From assembly GCF_003952225.1 (NCBI RefSeq), contig NZ_CP034437.1:1469501-1533500 (forward strand): DNA of 64,000 nt, written 5' to 3'. Numbering within the stretch: the stretch's first letter is position 1; each line of letters starts with the position of its first letter. The notes beneath the pieces were generated by a model that saw only the letters and a list, made by a program, of their open reading frames with translations, did no database searches and was not told the DNA's origin. This DNA is from Paenibacillus albus (GTDB lineage: Bacteria > Bacillota > Bacilli > Paenibacillales > Paenibacillaceae). The position numbers were made by a program, and so were the translations under genes. Below, piece by piece: positions 33,888-45,258 of the stretch.

Positions 33888-34479
33888 TTTGCCCGATATC
33901 GGTGATTAATGCGTTCGCCTCTATCTCGAGCTCACTGCGCTGCTCGTTATCGTTCCCGAGCGCAGACAAGTTGATTTGCACCGTCAGTAACGCTGACTGA
34001 GCTGCTGCTTCAAGCAAAATCGCTCCGATGCCAAGATCCGAAATGACATGCGGATTCGTGCAGGCGGCGATGCTGTGGGTCGATTGCAGACCGGAGCGGC
34101 ATACCCGCATCAAGCGAAGAGGAACCTCGATGGCGCTGATCGTTGCGTCATGAAGAATGGACTTGCGTAGTAGCTTCTCATCGGTTGTGGCACGCGGGAG
34201 CTTCAGCGCTGCCATATAGTGATCGAAGGCGCGGATATCTGCCGCAAGCAGCTCCTCGCATTCTGCGGATAGCCGGGCTAGCTGATCGAGCGCCGGTGCG
34301 ATGAGGTGCTGCGCCTCTGCGAATTTGTCGCCCTGCGTCAGATGACTGGCCATCGCTGACATAGCCGTGCCGAGCGCGGCGGCAACCGCAGCGGCACTTC
34401 CGCCGCCGGGCGTTGGATCGGCGCTCGCCGCTCGCTCTAGAAAGCTTCGCAAAGAATCATCCCAGGATACCGTTGTCAT
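33847..34479 (-). CDS. fchA: Methenyltetrahydrofolate cyclohydrolase of the FchA/cyclodeaminase family
   Basis: A 210-residue all-helical protein. The family signature PTPGGGSAAAVAAALGTAM lies at about 22-40, and DIRAFDHYMAALKLPRAT follows in the middle. Members open 5,10-methenyl-THF to 10-formyl-THF or remove ammonia from formimino-THF. Its start overlaps the folD stop by 4 nt (ATGA), so both proteins are made from one transcript. FolD already has cyclohydrolase activity, so the second enzyme suggests extra flux towards or from 10-formyl-THF, for example for purines. Folate use is well supported by the context. Confidence 0.88.
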   Translation of the reverse strand: MTTVSWDDSLRSFLERAASADPTPGGGSAAAVAAALGTAMSAMASHLTQGDKFAEAQHLIAPALDQLARLSAECEELLAADIRAFDHYMAALKLPRATTDEKLLRKSILHDATISAIEVPLRLMRVCRSGLQSTHSIAACTNPHVISDLGIGAILLEAAAQSALLTVQINLSALGNDNEQRSELEIEANALITDIGQIKNRTLAVVRDRI

Positions 34480-35363
34480 TGGTTATTCTCCTCTCTTGTT
34501 GCTTGATGTTGAAGCTGAATGGCATCCATCAGATTGCGGAAAAGCACCGCGGTCGTCAGCGTGCCGACACCGCCAGGAACCGGCGATACAGCTGTCGCTG
34601 CTTCGCACACATCAGCGGCGGCGTCGCCAATGATGGAGCCGTCAGCCGTTTCATTGATACCGGCATCAATGACGATGAGCTTCGGATTCGGCTGCACCAT
34701 CTCGCGATTGATAATGCCCGGCCTGCCGGCGGCGACGATGGCAATATCCGCATAGCGCAGATGCGAAGCGATATCTGGTGTGCGCGAATGGCAGACGGTG
34801 ACCGTTGCCTGTTCGCGCTGCAGCAGGTGAAAGAGCGGCAGTCCGACCGTTTGGCCACGGCCGATCAAGGTTACATTGCGGCCTTCAAGCGGATAGCCGT
34901 AGTGCCGAAGCAGTTCTATGCAGGCCTGCGGCGTTGCTGGGTAGAGGCCTGCTTCCCCCGTTAGCGTCGCCAGCTTATTGGCAGGAGTGACGCCATCGAT
35001 ATCTTTGAGCGGCGAGATGCGGGCTGCGATGTTCGTCGCAGACAGATGCTTCGGCAGAGGCAGCTCCAGCATCATGCCGTGAATGCGCGCGTCCGTGTTC
35101 AAGCTGTGGATTAACCGGATCAGCTCATCCGCCGAAATGTCAGCTGGGAGGTCATGGAGGTCGAAGGCGATGCCTAGCTTCTCGGCCATGCGCTGCTTGG
35201 ACTTGGCATAATAAGCCGATGCCGGATCCCCTTCAATAAGCAGTGTCGCCAAACGCGGCTGGACTCCATTCCTCTGATGCTCCGATACGCGCTCCCGGAT
35301 GCCGGCGTAGACGAGGTCTGCCGCTTCTTTTGCCTTGAGCAGTCGTGCCATTGTCATGTTCAT
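34476..35363 (-). CDS. folD: FolD, methylenetetrahydrofolate dehydrogenase/cyclohydrolase
   Basis: A 295-residue bifunctional enzyme that interconverts 5,10-methylene-, 5,10-methenyl- and 10-formyl-THF with NADP. Visible: the active-site Lys/Tyr in SAYYAKSKQRMAEKLG, MLELPLPKHL, PLKDIDGVTPANKLATL, the Rossmann loop GRGQTVGLPLFHLLQ, and the C-terminal PVPGGVGTLTTAVL. The ATG at 35363 follows AAGGGGA; a TTG at 35366 is too close. The gene is preceded by a ZTP riboswitch with terminator, so it is turned on when the folate-dependent purine intermediate ZTP builds up. Confidence 0.95.
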   Translation of the reverse strand: MNMTMARLLKAKEAADLVYAGIRERVSEHQRNGVQPRLATLLIEGDPASAYYAKSKQRMAEKLGIAFDLHDLPADISADELIRLIHSLNTDARIHGMMLELPLPKHLSATNIAARISPLKDIDGVTPANKLATLTGEAGLYPATPQACIELLRHYGYPLEGRNVTLIGRGQTVGLPLFHLLQREQATVTVCHSRTPDIASHLRYADIAIVAAGRPGIINREMVQPNPKLIVIDAGINETADGSIIGDAAADVCEAATAVSPVPGGVGTLTTAVLFRNLMDAIQLQHQATREENNQ

Positions 35364-35384
35364 CAAGTCCCCTTATCCATGGAA

Positions 35385-35535
35385 TAAAAAAAGTATCCGC
35401 GCAAGGGTGCCTCTGTCTTGGAAGACAAAGGCGCCGCTTAACGCAAATACTTTACCCAGGCGAACGGTAGATCTGCCGAATGTATGCTTCCCCGTGGTTG
35501 ATTCCACGCTTCTCTCGCCAGTCGCATACCGCATG
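35385..35535 (-). ncRNA. ZTP (pfl) riboswitch with terminator upstream of folD-fchA
   Basis: Read on the minus strand, the aptamer shows the conserved 5' segment TGCGACTGGCGAGA, a GTGG...CCAC stem with CCACGGGGAAGCATA, and, after a linker, the 3' pseudoknot segment TCGCCTGGGTA. These are the hallmark blocks of the pfl motif, which binds ZTP/ZMP and often controls folD. Downstream, AAGTATTTGCG pairs with CGCGGATACTT around an inner GCCTTTGTCTT/AAGACAGAGGC stem and is followed by seven T: an intrinsic terminator (35385-35453). Ligand binding should prevent this terminator. It starts about 27 nt after the preceding stalk gene. Confidence 0.88.
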
Positions 35536-35561
35536 ATTTTGAAGCTAGTGTACCACAGAAT

Positions 35562-36728
35562 CTACGCGCCACCAATCCCATAGGAGAGAATTTCCCGATG
35601 GCCATCTTGATTGGACGTGATTTCAAAGTAGAGCTTGTTCCCGTCCTGCTCCTTGAACGTGATCCCGTCATAGAAAGGAGCGAGCTGCTTCGTCTCGAGC
35701 TTGAGCGCTTGATAGAGAGCCGTCGTCTTGCCGGATTTGAAATCGGCGATGTACAGCAGACCCTCCGTTGAGCGGAACAGCAAATAGTCGCTATGTACGG
35801 CTTCGATATCGAAGTTAGCATCGAGCCCTGCGAGCTCCGGAAGTGAATAGCTTTTGACAATGAGGCCGTCGCCGTTCACGAGCTGTACAGTGCGGTTATC
35901 TGTCATGACGGCTAGGTCGCCCGCCGTTGCAATATTTCGAGGCGAGAACTGCCAATAGTGCGCTTGCATCTGATGGATGATTACGCCTTTCTTCACGAAC
36001 AAGGTGTACTCTTCGTCATTGATTAACGGTTCCCCGTGCACGTGGCTGATCGTAATCAGCTCGCTGTCTTTGCCGATCGAGATGACGCTCATCGTCGCCA
36101 TCGGAATGTAGCCGAGATTCAGCTTGGCGATGCTCTTGCCGATCAGCTTCTGAGATTGTCCCTTCACTTTAAAATAAAGCGCGCCTGTCGTGCCATCAAG
36201 CCGGTACTCACCGCCTTTGCCATTCGCTGTAACATACTGCGAGGCGAAGAGGGAGGCAGTGCGGTATTTCGCGTCCCATATGAGCGTACCGCCAATTGCA
36301 GCGACCACGAAGTGAGCGGGGACATAGATTCGCTTGTTCAAGAGAATGGCTTTGCCTGCAAAAGTCATGCTTTGACCATCCACTGTGCCCGATTGTTCAC
36401 CAAGCAGAAGGCTGCCCTTATGCGTATCGTAGGAGGCATGGATCGTTTGACTGGCGGTGTCAAAAGAGAACGTAGCACCGGGGATACCGCCGAGCAAGCT
36501 AAGCGGGAGCATCAGATTGCCGTCCTTCATAATCGCTGTCGCATCCGAGGAACTCAGCTGCGTGCTGTTGAAGTAGACGAAGATCGGTTTTGTTTGCTGC
36601 GGCGCGATGGCAGACTCGGCTTTGGCAGTGGCTAATCCGGTCGGTGGCGCGGCGGCAAAGCTGACGGTTAGGGCTCCGGCGATCATCATCGCTGCTGTAG
36701 AACGTTTAAGGAAGGAATTGAGCTTCAT
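35562..36728 (-). CDS. Exported stalk-domain protein (copper amine oxidase N-terminal-like)
   Basis: A 388-residue secreted protein. A signal peptide (MKLNSFLKRSTAAMMIAGAL..., cleavage about residue 37) is followed by one stalk-type double repeat (about 50-165; NGNLMLPLSLLGGIPG-like and LLNKRIYVPAHFVVAAIGG). The C-terminal half is beta-rich and resembles a propeller or DUF5050-like repeat region (LAVMTDNRTVQLVNGDG, YLLFRSTEGLLYIADF). No enzymatic motif is seen. ATG at 36728 with GGGAG upstream; the TTG at 36746 overlaps that site. The second such protein in the window, with little similarity outside the repeats. Confidence 0.85.
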   Translation of the reverse strand: MKLNSFLKRSTAAMMIAGALTVSFAAAPPTGLATAKAESAIAPQQTKPIFVYFNSTQLSSSDATAIMKDGNLMLPLSLLGGIPGATFSFDTASQTIHASYDTHKGSLLLGEQSGTVDGQSMTFAGKAILLNKRIYVPAHFVVAAIGGTLIWDAKYRTASLFASQYVTANGKGGEYRLDGTTGALYFKVKGQSQKLIGKSIAKLNLGYIPMATMSVISIGKDSELITISHVHGEPLINDEEYTLFVKKGVIIHQMQAHYWQFSPRNIATAGDLAVMTDNRTVQLVNGDGLIVKSYSLPELAGLDANFDIEAVHSDYLLFRSTEGLLYIADFKSGKTTALYQALKLETKQLAPFYDGITFKEQDGNKLYFEITSNQDGHREILSYGIGGA

Positions 36729-36797
36729 TATTGGCGCATCTCCCAATCATTGGAATTTGTTCATATGATCGGATAGACGCGCCTAGGCGGAAAAAGG

Positions 36798-37190
36798 TTA
36801 CAGTGCGATGTATTCCATAAATTCAAGCCGGTTGCCGAAGGGGTCGCTAACATAGAAGCGGCGAATGGACTCCGCACTCCGTGCATCATCGTCGATGACG
36901 TTGATACCTGCTTCAGTGAGGTAGCTGCGCAGCGCATCAAGCTGGTTAACGAGGAAGGCGGGATGTGCCTTCAATGCTGGGACAAAATGCTGTTGTACGC
37001 CAATATGCACCTGATGCGAACCGCATTGAAACCAGACACCGCCACGCTTCTGCAGCTCAACCGGCTTAGCAAGCTCGGACCAGCCAAGGACTCCGGCGTA
37101 AAAGTGCCTTGCCGCTTCTTCGCAGCCTGGTGGTGCGGCAAGCTGAATGTGGTCAATTCCGCCGAAAGAGAATGATTTTGACGTGGTCAA
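36798..37190 (-). CDS. VOC-family (glyoxalase/dioxygenase-fold) protein
   Basis: A 130-residue vicinal-oxygen-chelate protein with two beta-alpha-beta-beta-beta units. Potential metal ligands are H14 in GIDHIQLAAP, H62 in HQVHIGV, and the C-terminal glutamate in GNRLEFMEY, which also carries the typical SDPFGNRLEF ending. The family covers glyoxalases, dioxygenases and resistance proteins; the substrate is unknown. TTG start at 37190, 10 nt after GAGGAGG. Monocistronic. Confidence 0.88.
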   Translation of the reverse strand: MTTSKSFSFGGIDHIQLAAPPGCEEAARHFYAGVLGWSELAKPVELQKRGGVWFQCGSHQVHIGVQQHFVPALKAHPAFLVNQLDALRSYLTEAGINVIDDDARSAESIRRFYVSDPFGNRLEFMEYIAL

Positions 37191-37385
37191 GGTTAATGGG
37201 CCTCCTCGGTTGTTTGTTTTATTGGGTGAAACTAAGTTTCATAAATTAATAATATCATATATGCAAGGATCTGGTATGAAATTCCTCTGCGGCTTATACT
37301 GTAATAAGAATGATTCCGTAGGTTTAGTAGCATGTAATGAAGCATATCTTGTGAAGTTTCTGCTCATAAGGAGGGCTTGCAGGCA

Positions 37386-39257
37386 ATGAACGAACCTTTC
37401 TCGGCCTCGGCACGAACGATGTATTTGGAACGAATGGCATCTGAACTACTGGATGTGCTTATCATTGGTGGGGGCATCACAGGGGCGGGCATCGCGTGGG
37501 ATGCTTCGCGGCGCGGGCTGCAGGCGGGGCTCGTTGAGATGGGCGACTACGCGCAAGGTACGAGCAGTCGTTCGACGAAGCTTGTGCATGGCGGACTGCG
37601 TTATCTGAAGCAGGGCGAAGTAAGGCTTGTTGCTGAGGTCGGTAGGGAGCGGGCGCTGCTGCACAAGCATGCGCCGCATGTTGTTATCCCTGCGCCAATG
37701 CTGATGCCGGTGTACAAAGGCGGCACCTTCGGCTACTTCGCTTCTTCTATCGGTTTATATATTTATGATCGGCTGGCGAGAGTGAAGCACGCGGAGCGGC
37801 GGCGGATGTATCGGCGCGAGCAGACGGAAGCGCTGGAGCCGTTATTAAAGACAGAGGGTCTTCGGGGCAGCGGCCATTACTACGAGTATCGGACGGATGA
37901 TGCGCGGCTGACGCTGGAAGTGATGAAGACGGCGCATCGCCATGGCGCTTCCATTGTGAATTATGCCAAGGCAGAGGAGATGCTTTACCGGGACGGCGTC
38001 ATTTGCGGAGCAAGGGTGAAGGACACTCGCAGCGGGAAGAGCTATGACATCTACGCGCGCAAAATCGTCAATGCGGCAGGGCCGTGGGCCGATCATGTTC
38101 GCAGCATGGATGGCAAGGTAGAGGGGAAGCGGCTTATGCTGACCAAAGGCGTTCATCTTGTGGTAGACTATGCCAAGCTGCCTGTAAAACAAGCGATTTA
38201 TATAGATGTTCATGATGGTAGAATGATCTTCATTATCCCGCGTGACGGGAAGACTTATTTTGGAACGACGGATACGTTCTATCAAGACGATCCGGGCGAT
38301 GTTATTGCGACGCGCGCTGACCGCGATTATTTATTGACGGCGGTAAACGCGGCTTTTCCGACAGCTGCTCTGACAAGCGCAGATATTGAGTCAAGCTGGG
38401 CAGGAGTTCGGCCGCTCATTCACGAAGACGGGAAGAGTCCGTCGGAAATTTCGCGCAAGGATGAGATCTTCGTATCGGACAAAGGCCTTATTACCATTGC
38501 AGGCGGGAAGCTGACCGGTTTTCGCAAAATGGCGGAGAAGGTCGTGGATCTCGTCGCAGCGGAAATTCGGGAGGGAACCGGACGGAAGTTCGGCGGCTGT
38601 ACGACGCATGAAGAGGTGCTCTCCGGCGGGGACTACAGCGGCTATCCGACCTTTGAGGCGATGTGCGAAGCGCTGCTTCTGGAGGGAGAGCGCCAAGGCG
38701 TGCCGGAGGAAGCGATGAGCGGCTGGGTGACGCGCTATGGCAGCAATACGCCGAAGCTTCTGGCGCGATATACGGAATATGAACGCGCGGAGGCCAAAGA
38801 GCAAAGGGCTGCTGCCTCTGCTGGAGCAGGCCTGCCTGTTGCGGCTGCGCGTGAGGATGCTGGAGCTGATGGAGCTCGTGACGCTGGCGGAACAGGTGGA
38901 GTTGGTGGTGCTGATGGTACCGGCGGGTCGGGCAGCGGTAGTGCCGCAGGTGCGGGGCGTCGGATCACTGTCGCAGTTGGTCGCGCGGAGGCCTTGAATC
39001 ATGCTCGGCAGGAGTGGGCGCTGCGTGCGGAGCTTGATTATGCGGTGGAAGAGGAAATGATATGCAGCGCGGTGGATTTCTTGCTGCGACGCACGGGGAT
39101 GATTCTATTCGACCGAAGGCGTGCAGAGAAGTTGACAGGCGCGGTCGTGCGGCTGCTTGGACAGCGGTTCGGCTGGAATGAGGAGAAGCGGCGGACGGAG
39201 CTTACGCGTGTGCAGGCAGAGCTGCATGCGGCGGCGGCTTTTCCGGCTATGACGTGA
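37386..39257 (+). CDS. glpD: GlpD, aerobic glycerol-3-phosphate dehydrogenase, with Gly/Ala-rich insertion
   Basis: A 623-residue FAD enzyme at the membrane that oxidises glycerol-3-phosphate to dihydroxyacetone phosphate and feeds electrons to quinone. FAD site LLDVLIIGGGITGAGIA (about 20-36), TSSRSTKLVHGGLRYL, TKGVHLVVD, ESSWAGVRPL and ITIAGGKLTGFRKMAE are all present. The C-terminal helical domain (RYGSNTPKLL ... YAVEEEMICSAVDFLLRRTG) is interrupted by about 60 residues (470-533) of Ala/Gly/Asp low-complexity sequence that usual GlpD proteins (550-570 residues) lack. ATG at 37386 with AAGGAGGG upstream. The glpK gene follows by 20 nt, so the two form a glycerol operon without glpF. Confidence 0.93.
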   Translation: MNEPFSASARTMYLERMASELLDVLIIGGGITGAGIAWDASRRGLQAGLVEMGDYAQGTSSRSTKLVHGGLRYLKQGEVRLVAEVGRERALLHKHAPHVVIPAPMLMPVYKGGTFGYFASSIGLYIYDRLARVKHAERRRMYRREQTEALEPLLKTEGLRGSGHYYEYRTDDARLTLEVMKTAHRHGASIVNYAKAEEMLYRDGVICGARVKDTRSGKSYDIYARKIVNAAGPWADHVRSMDGKVEGKRLMLTKGVHLVVDYAKLPVKQAIYIDVHDGRMIFIIPRDGKTYFGTTDTFYQDDPGDVIATRADRDYLLTAVNAAFPTAALTSADIESSWAGVRPLIHEDGKSPSEISRKDEIFVSDKGLITIAGGKLTGFRKMAEKVVDLVAAEIREGTGRKFGGCTTHEEVLSGGDYSGYPTFEAMCEALLLEGERQGVPEEAMSGWVTRYGSNTPKLLARYTEYERAEAKEQRAAASAGAGLPVAAAREDAGADGARDAGGTGGVGGADGTGGSGSGSAAGAGRRITVAVGRAEALNHARQEWALRAELDYAVEEEMICSAVDFLLRRTGMILFDRRRAEKLTGAVVRLLGQRFGWNEEKRRTELTRVQAELHAAAAFPAMT

Positions 39258-39262
39258 GCTGA

Positions 39263-40801
<1,539 letters not shown>

Positions 40802-40807
40802 TTAGTG

Positions 40808-41296
40808 GCTGGATGAGTGAACGAACGAGTGTGTGGGTGAGAGAGCAAGTGAGAGAGCAAGTGTGAAGGTGAGCGGAGCGGGGGGAGTCCTTGCTTCGCT
40901 TTTTGTGTGTTCGTGGTTGGCGTGGGGGTGGTGACGAGGCGAGAGAGGGAAAAGCCTCTCTCCGACGTGAAAAAGAGGCAATTTCCCGCTGAGAGCGGGA
41001 AAAGCCTCTTTCGTTGATCGAAATCGTTGTGATTGGTTCGATTTGCTCTTAGAGAGAGGGGAAAGCCTCTCTCAGTTTGAATTTTGCGCGAATCTGGCGC
41101 TGGGAGCGGGAAAAGCCTCTCTCGGCGGGAGTGGCATCAAGTAACCTTGAATATTGCAGCTGTTAGCATGTATGTGTGATCTCGCACCGAGGTGCCCCAA
41201 GTAATTGCGGTTATTGCAGCTGAGAACACGTATGTGTGCTCTCAACGTTCGAAATCTGCGAAAAGTCTGGTGAGAGCACATATGTGTGCTCTCACT
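40808..41296. repeat. Second block of palindromic repeats, plus GAGAGAGCAAGT direct repeat
   Basis: After a low-complexity GAGTGA/GAGAGAGCAAGT stretch (40808-40870), seven palindromes start near 40941, 40988, 41050, 41099, 41158, 41217 and 41271. Forms include GAGAGAGGG-AAAA-GCCTCTCTC and, at 41272-41293, GAGAGCACA-TATG-TGTGCTCTC. Alternate palindromes are about 108-118 bp apart, as at 27.1 kb. The block lies between convergent glpK and the arabinofuranosidase gene and holds no evident gene. Confidence 0.8.
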
Positions 41297-41500
41297 CTAC
41301 TCGCCCACCACCAAGAATAAGAAACTCCGCCCCTGTCTGCCTTGCGACCGGACGCTCAGTAAAGAAAACCCCGAACCAACGCCGCCCCGCGGCCGCGCCA
41401 AAAACAAACAGAGAGTCGGATAACCGACTCTCTGCAACGAAACCGTCCAACCCAGCGGCGGCTCACCAACCGACAGCTGCCGCCCTGCACTCACACTACC

Positions 41501-43021
<1,521 letters not shown>

Positions 43022-43218
43022 TCACCTCTTGGTTTAATAAATATATTAATTAGTTAACAAAATAACGCTATACCCTAATTAAAGCGCACCATGACGGTTT
43101 CGCGCAAGCATTTCTTTTGGGGTATTTTGCTTAGCGGGGCGACAGCGATTTGACCGCTGCGGAGGGGACCTATATACTGGCATTCGCAGACTATCGGCTA
43201 TAACAGCCAAGATACGGA

Positions 43219-44151
43219 GTGAACGACGATGATTCGTGCAAGCCTAGATCGAAAATGGCTCCCCTCTACGAGGCGCTTGCCAGCGATGTGAGATTGCACA
43301 TCCTGGAGCTGCTCGCGGTGCAGCCGATGAATATAAAAGAACTTGCTGCGGCGCTTGGCCTAAGCAGTGCAATCGTGACGATGCATGCGAAGAAGCTGGA
43401 GAAAGGCGGGCTTATAGAGACGAAGCTCGTTCGGCGAAGCGGCGGCACGCATAAGATTTGCTCGCTAGCAGAAGGGCAAGTCGAGATTACGATTCCGCAA
43501 ACTGCCGAACAGAAGAGGGAGTGTCATGAGGTTTCGGTGCCGGTTGGTCACTACACAAGCTTCGATATTCATCCGACCTGCGGCCTTGCTACAAGCGAGC
43601 ATATGATTGGGCAGTTCGACGACCCTCGCTACTTCCACGATCCGCAGCGAATGCATGCGCAAATTCTTTGGTTCGGCAAAGGCTACGTGGAGTACCGAAT
43701 CCCGAATTACGTGCTGCTTGGTCAGTCGTTGGAGGAGATCGAGATTTCGTTTGAGATTGGCTCCGAAGCTCCCGGCGTAAGGGCGGATTGGCCGTCCGAC
43801 ATTCATTTCTTCCTCAACAATACGCAGCTTGGCATGTGGACAAGTCCTGGCGACTCAGGCGAAGGGCAGGGCAAGCTGAATCCTGCGTGGTGGAGCGTGA
43901 AGCTGAATCAATATGGATGGCTCAAGATCATTCGTATTACGAAAGACGGAACCTACCTCGACGGTCAGCGCATGTCAGACGTGAAGCTGGATGATATCGT
44001 CATGTCCCGCAATGACTGGCAGCTGCGACTTGCAGTTCCTGAAGAAGCCGAGCATGTTGGCGGTCTAACCATCTACGGAGAAGCGTTTGGAAACTACAAT
44101 CAGTCTATTGTATTTCGCACCTATCGTGCTGCTAGCGGAAGCCATGAATAG
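43219..44151 (+). CDS. ArsR-type HTH regulator with sugar-enzyme-associated C-terminal domain
   Basis: A 310-residue protein. An ArsR-like winged helix (about 14-90; LYEALASDVRLHILELLAV, NIKELAAALGLSSAIVTMHAKKLEKGGLI) is followed by a beta-rich domain of about 200 residues found in regulators next to arabinofuranosidase genes in Paenibacillus-like genomes. It probably senses a sugar and controls the divergent abfA. The start is uncertain. GTG 43219 has a poor ribosome site. ATG 43229 has a good GGAG 9 nt upstream but lies in another frame; it would join this frame if one A were added in AAAA near 43251. ATG 43255 is a third choice. Confidence 0.82.
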   Translation: MNDDDSCKPRSKMAPLYEALASDVRLHILELLAVQPMNIKELAAALGLSSAIVTMHAKKLEKGGLIETKLVRRSGGTHKICSLAEGQVEITIPQTAEQKRECHEVSVPVGHYTSFDIHPTCGLATSEHMIGQFDDPRYFHDPQRMHAQILWFGKGYVEYRIPNYVLLGQSLEEIEISFEIGSEAPGVRADWPSDIHFFLNNTQLGMWTSPGDSGEGQGKLNPAWWSVKLNQYGWLKIIRITKDGTYLDGQRMSDVKLDDIVMSRNDWQLRLAVPEEAEHVGGLTIYGEAFGNYNQSIVFRTYRAASGSHE

Positions 44152-44171
44152 CGGATTTAAGGAGAACTATA

Positions 44172-45161
44172 ATGATTGATTTTGTGCAAAATATTCCAAT
44201 AAACGAAACATGCTTCTACGCAGTATCCTGTCACGAAGACGAACAGGATTTATGCGGTCTGGAGATGCGTTCACTCTTTAATTGCGATCCGCAACAGGGT
44301 TGTGTGATTTCAGATAAAAATATCGATCCGAGCAGAAGTCCTTTTATCCGGGGGAAGCTTGCTATACAGCTAATAGCTGACGATGCGGCTGGTATCGCTG
44401 CACAGGTGGGAGAGGCTGTGGCGCTTGAGGGACGAACGTTTAAGGTCTCCTTCGTCGGCAGTGATGTTCCAGTTGATTTCGACCGTCAGCGGGCGATCGA
44501 GAAGGAGATTGGCTGGCAAATCGTTGGCCAGGCTGAGATGCGCCAGCCTGATCGGTTGTTCGGTGTCGCCATCGTAGACGGGCGTTACCTGTTCGGGGAA
44601 TTCGAGAAGAGCGAAGCGCTCTGGCTGAAGCACAATGAGAAGCCGCAGCCGTATTCGACGGCGCTAAGCACACGGGTTGCACGGGCGGTCGTGAACATTG
44701 CGGCACCTGTTATTACGGCGGAGCTGCGGGTTATCGATCCGTGCTGCGGTATTGGCACGGTCCTCATTGAGGCGCTGTCGATGGGGATCGATATCGTGGG
44801 CTATGACTTGAATCCGCTCGCGCTGCGAGGAGCCCGCGTCAATCTCGCTCACTTCGGCATGCCGGACGTCGTGCGCAAAGCGGACATGACGCAGCTGCAG
44901 CTGCAAGAACCGTCAGCTTCCGGTGCCCAACCTTACGATGCGGCCATTATCGACTTGCCGTACAATCTATGCTCGGTACTGCCGTCCGAGGAGCGGCTTG
45001 CCATGCTGCAGAGCGCCCGCCGCTTGGCGGCGCGGGTCGTCATCGTTACCACGGAGACGATTGACGAAGATATCGCCGCGGCGCGCCTTGCCATCACGGA
45101 CCGCTGCGTCGTCCGCAAAGGCAAATTCGAGCGGCAGGTTATCGTTTGCCGGCACGCTTAA
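44172..45161 (+). CDS. TRM11-like SAM-dependent RNA methyltransferase
   Basis: A 329-residue methyltransferase. The N-terminal half (1-150) resembles the THUMP-like or UPF0020-associated region. The C-terminal Rossmann domain carries motif I VIDPCCGIGTVLIEAL (about 190-205), GYDLNPLALRGARVN and the catalytic motif IDLPYNL (a DPPY variant). Such enzymes methylate guanosine N2 in tRNA or rRNA. A good AAGGAG precedes the ATG, 20 nt after the regulator stop, so it is probably co-transcribed with it although the functions seem unrelated. Confidence 0.85.
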   Translation: MIDFVQNIPINETCFYAVSCHEDEQDLCGLEMRSLFNCDPQQGCVISDKNIDPSRSPFIRGKLAIQLIADDAAGIAAQVGEAVALEGRTFKVSFVGSDVPVDFDRQRAIEKEIGWQIVGQAEMRQPDRLFGVAIVDGRYLFGEFEKSEALWLKHNEKPQPYSTALSTRVARAVVNIAAPVITAELRVIDPCCGIGTVLIEALSMGIDIVGYDLNPLALRGARVNLAHFGMPDVVRKADMTQLQLQEPSASGAQPYDAAIIDLPYNLCSVLPSEERLAMLQSARRLAARVVIVTTETIDEDIAAARLAITDRCVVRKGKFERQVIVCRHA

Positions 45162-45167
45162 CAAATG

Positions 45168-45226
45168 CAAAGGGATTGCGGACCCGCTTCCATGAAGAAT
45201 GAAGCAGGAACTGCAATCCCTTTGTA
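45168..45226. terminator. Hairpin terminator between convergent methyltransferase and aldo/keto reductase genes
   Basis: CAAAGGGATTGC pairs perfectly with GCAATCCCTTTG around an inner CTTCAT/ATGAAG-type arm. The T-tract is short, so termination efficiency is uncertain. Confidence 0.65.
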
Positions 45227-45258
45227 CGTTAAGCGCCGCAGCACCATCAGCTCATTAG

